A stretch of DNA of 64,000 bases from Desulfopila inferna. Lineage in GTDB: Bacteria > Desulfobacterota > Desulfobulbia > Desulfobulbales > Desulfocapsaceae. The DNA lies in contig NZ_JAFFQE010000001.1 of assembly GCF_016919005.1 (NCBI RefSeq), positions 124,001-188,000 of the forward strand. The letters run 5' to 3'. The position numbers and the translations under genes were made by a program. Under the pieces are notes generated by a model. It had not been told where the DNA came from and searched no databases. It worked only from the letters and a program-made list of their open reading frames with translations. Shown here piece after piece: positions 62,025-64,000 of this stretch; position 1 is the first letter of the stretch; each line of letters opens with the position of its first letter.

Positions 62025-62717
62025 TCATAGTAGAGAATCTTTGAAGATATACTGCAGAGACTGAAGATTGTCATCCAGTTCAAGATAGAGAATCTGCGCC
62101 AGACAATTGAGAATCACGATGGCATTCCTGTCTGCATCTTTTCTCGAGGCTTTTCGTATCCTCTCCAGAATACCGCTGTTTACGACTTCTATTTTGCTGT
62201 AGTAGGCTTTGACGTTTTCGAGATGGAAATCACTGGCGCCGCTATCCAGATGAATAAAATATTGGCGGAGCAGGTAGACTGAAATGGATCTGAACATTGA
62301 TTCGTCGACTGTCGCAAAGGGCAGATGAAACCGGGCCATCGGCTTTAAAATATCCATGATGGGGCAGCCGCTGGTGGCCATAATAATTCCCATTATAGAG
62401 CTCAGTCCCTCTTGTACGATGGTATTCTTGGAGATAACGCGTTCAGCTGTGGTACAGGAGACGTGACAGGATTCATAGGAAGCGGTATCGGTGAATGCGC
62501 TTACAAGTTCCGAGAGATTGGCGGCTATGGGACAGTGCTGGTTTTCTTCAAGCGAGAGAGGGCAGCAAGAGCACTGGTTGCTGGAAAGTCTGGACCAGTC
62601 TGCAAAAATGTCGGTCCCGGGAATGAGCAGCAGCGTATTGTGGTCGATTTCTAGGGTAAATTTTTTTTTCTTACCGCGAGGAAAGGTAAAGCAATAGTCG
62701 TAGTGTATGGATGCCAT
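62025..62717 (-). CDS. Cys-rich protein of unknown function
   Basis: A 230-residue protein with no family I can name. The N-terminal half carries clustered cysteines (NQCSCCPL near residues 46-53, then NQHCPIAANLSELV, and SYESCHVSCTTAERVI), followed by GLSSIMGIIMATSGCPIMDIL, HLPFATVDESMFRSIS and a helical C-terminal half. This could be a metal or iron-sulfur site, but that is inference. I set the start at ATG 62717 rather than the TTG eight codons earlier. It converges with priA, and its neighbour upstream encodes an HDOD-GGDEF protein. Confidence 0.65.
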   Translation of the reverse strand: MASIHYDYCFTFPRGKKKKFTLEIDHNTLLLIPGTDIFADWSRLSSNQCSCCPLSLEENQHCPIAANLSELVSAFTDTASYESCHVSCTTAERVISKNTIVQEGLSSIMGIIMATSGCPIMDILKPMARFHLPFATVDESMFRSISVYLLRQYFIHLDSGASDFHLENVKAYYSKIEVVNSGILERIRKASRKDADRNAIVILNCLAQILYLELDDNLQSLQYIFKDSLL

Positions 62718-62835
62718 ATTAACATTCTCTTTTCTGAACAAACACAGTTTAGTGCCTTACAATTGAAATACCACCACAACCAACACGTAACATAAAACGT
62801 ATTAAAATTCGCGACGAACCCTTACACCCAATGCA

Positions 62836-62858
62836 CTTATCCAGCTCAGCTGGGATAG
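62836..62858. repeat. second short palindromic repeat, copy near 62.8 kb
   Basis: The core CCAGCTCAGCTGG forms a perfect six-base stem with a one-base loop. The 23 bases here match 20 of 23 in the complement of 15482-15504, and a shorter match to the core occurs at 32803-32819. Confidence 0.35.
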
Positions 62859-62967
62859 TGCCTTACCCCTGCAAAACTGCCCATCTATTAGAATTTGTGA
62901 GCCTGCCTCTATAGCCAAGGCTTTAATACACCTCAATGGGGTACTGTAAAGAGTCCATCTCAGCTGG

Positions 62968-64000
62968 CTAGAATTTAAACCACTTCTTCTTCGGTGAATA
63001 GATACATGAGGTATTTCGACCGCTTTCCTTGGCGGCGTAGAGGGCACTATCCGCTTTGCTGATCAGTTGGTTTTTGTCGAAATTGTCTTCAATTGCCGGC
63101 CTGCTACCGGCTACACCAAAACTTGCAGTAACCGCGTATTGCTCTCCGCCATCATCGAAGGAACTTTTTTCTATAGCCTGCCGTAGTTTTTCAGCAACGG
63201 TCAATGCCTCGCTTTCCTCCGTTTCGGGGAGAATAATAACGAATTCTTCACCGCCATAACGGGCCAGCACATCATATTTTCGCAGATGGTTTTTCAAGAC
63301 GCCGCAGAATTCTCTGAGAACGAAGTCACCTGCCTGATGGCCGTAATTATCGTTAAATTTCTTAAAATGGTCGATATCTGAGAAGACAATGGAGAGACAG
63401 TTGTCATTGCGTTCGGCCCGGCTTATCTCCTGATCCAGGATATTTTGGAAGTACCTGTGATTAAAGACGCCGGTCAATCCATCGACATTGGCAAGATTAT
63501 CCAGTATACGATTTTTTTCTTCAAGTTCTTTGGTTAAATTTTCGAGGGTCATTTTTGTTTGAATGAGCTGCTTGTTCATTTGGTCATAATCGAGGTTAAG
63601 CAGGCTCAAACGGATGTTGGCTTCCTGTAGAATATCCTGAATGGCACGGGTGTTTTTGATCTTCAGGCCAAAATAGTGGCCGGCCTTTTCCACCTGATTG
63701 TGGATATCATCAAGAATGGATTCGATATCGGCAGGGGAGATTTTAAGCAGTTTCCTGGCTTCCTTGCGGAATTGCCTGTGATAATCTTCAGGCTTTTCTG
63801 AATAGAGAATATTAATCAGGATATCGGAGAGATAGACGGCATTGATCATCTGCTTGAGTTTTGCGCTCTTACCTTCAAATCTATCTGGAGAGTGGTGATG
63901 CAGAATGGGCAGAAGCAGTGTTTCCGGGAAACCCCATTTCCTGGCGACTTCGAACCCGACGAAGCAGTGATTGGCCCCGATTACACTCTCTTCCGCAAGG
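62968..64000 (-). CDS. HDOD-GGDEF signalling protein (5-prime end outside the window)
   Basis: The C-terminal 343 residues of a longer protein; the frame has no stop from 62968 to the window edge at 64000. The first part (NHCFVGFEVARKWGFPETL, then PILHHHSPDRF) is the end of an HDOD domain, a degenerate HD-like domain. A helical linker follows (about 100 residues after the edge), then a diguanylate cyclase domain with DGLTGVFNHRYF, FSDIDHFKKFNDNYGHQAGD and the active-site RYGGEEF, and an intact LISKADSALYAAKESGRN end. It should make cyclic di-GMP in response to the N-terminal part, which may itself be a sensory partner-binding module. The protein could begin at an internal ATG (63849), but the upstream HDOD residues make that unlikely. 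Confidence 0.88.
   Translation of the reverse strand, partial: LAEESVIGANHCFVGFEVARKWGFPETLLLPILHHHSPDRFEGKSAKLKQMINAVYLSDILINILYSEKPEDYHRQFRKEARKLLKISPADIESILDDIHNQVEKAGHYFGLKIKNTRAIQDILQEANIRLSLLNLDYDQMNKQLIQTKMTLENLTKELEEKNRILDNLANVDGLTGVFNHRYFQNILDQEISRAERNDNCLSIVFSDIDHFKKFNDNYGHQAGDFVLREFCGVLKNHLRKYDVLARYGGEEFVIILPETEESEALTVAEKLRQAIEKSSFDDGGEQYAVTASFGVAGSRPAIEDNFDKNQLISKADSALYAAKESGRNTSCIYSPKKKWFKF

Noticed and set aside
1-64000. Possible CRISPR array, tRNA or rRNA
   Set aside because: No regularly spaced direct repeats, no cloverleaf T-arm pattern and no rRNA-like stretch were seen. The palindromic repeats are dispersed and irregular, so they are not an array.

Overview
The window looks like a Gram-negative, anaerobe-type chromosome. 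A Desulfobulbales-like member of the Desulfobacterota is my best guess, but this is inference from gene style and no phylogenetic marker was searched. Gram-negative character is supported by kdsB (KDO activation for LPS), a Wzm/Wzt-type O-antigen ABC exporter, a lipoprotein with a lipobox and several signal peptides. I saw no rRNA, tRNA, CRISPR array, transposase or phage gene.

Positions 1 to about 32.7 kb form one large surface-polysaccharide region. It opens with the tail of a membrane protein and a flippase-like membrane protein. A long plus-strand run follows: a YfhO-like GT-C protein, methyltransferases, GT2 and GT4 glycosyltransferases, a GlpD-like FAD enzyme, asparagine synthetase, an SDR epimerase/dehydratase, a hexapeptide acyltransferase, a Wzx-type flippase and a pyruvyltransferase-family protein. 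Many of these genes overlap by a few bases, which suggests translational coupling. Between 18.8 and 22 kb sit four small exported proteins: a Trp-rich unknown, a Big_2-type Ig-like protein, a propeller-like protein and an SGNH hydrolase. Next come a GtrB/DPM-like GT2 and the Wzm/Wzt pair. A four-gene minus-strand island (25.3-29.2 kb) encodes a GT-C membrane protein and three proteins, two of which clearly share a beta-rich domain with a G-[IL]-RFDP core. Two GT2 genes and a WbaP-like initiating phosphoglycosyltransferase close the region. Together these genes would start a glycan on undecaprenyl phosphate, extend and decorate it (methyl, acyl, possibly pyruvyl and amide groups), and move it across the membrane by a flippase route, an ABC route or both.

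From 32.9 to 64 kb the content is mostly housekeeping: a BI-1/YccA protein, coaBC, a YchJ-like protein, two YkgJ-type Cys-cluster proteins, a DUF3524/queuosine-mannosyltransferase-like GT, nadA, mdh, a DUF4136 lipoprotein, a nucleoside-phosphorylase-like protein, a ZraS-like histidine kinase, a DUF4126 protein, glgB, a YqgE protein, rlmH, rsmJ, kdsB, an enlarged YvcK/CofD-family protein, hrpA, galU, priA, an unknown Cys-rich protein and the C-terminal part of an HDOD-GGDEF protein cut by the window edge.

The strongest non-gene signal is a family of about seven palindromic interspersed repeats (roughly 50-150 bp). They lie between genes, often touching the upstream stop codon. One copy, between rlmH and rsmJ, is bracketed by a perfect 13-bp direct repeat that supplies the stop codon of both genes. 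The most interesting protein-level signal is the shared RFDP domain in the minus-strand island.
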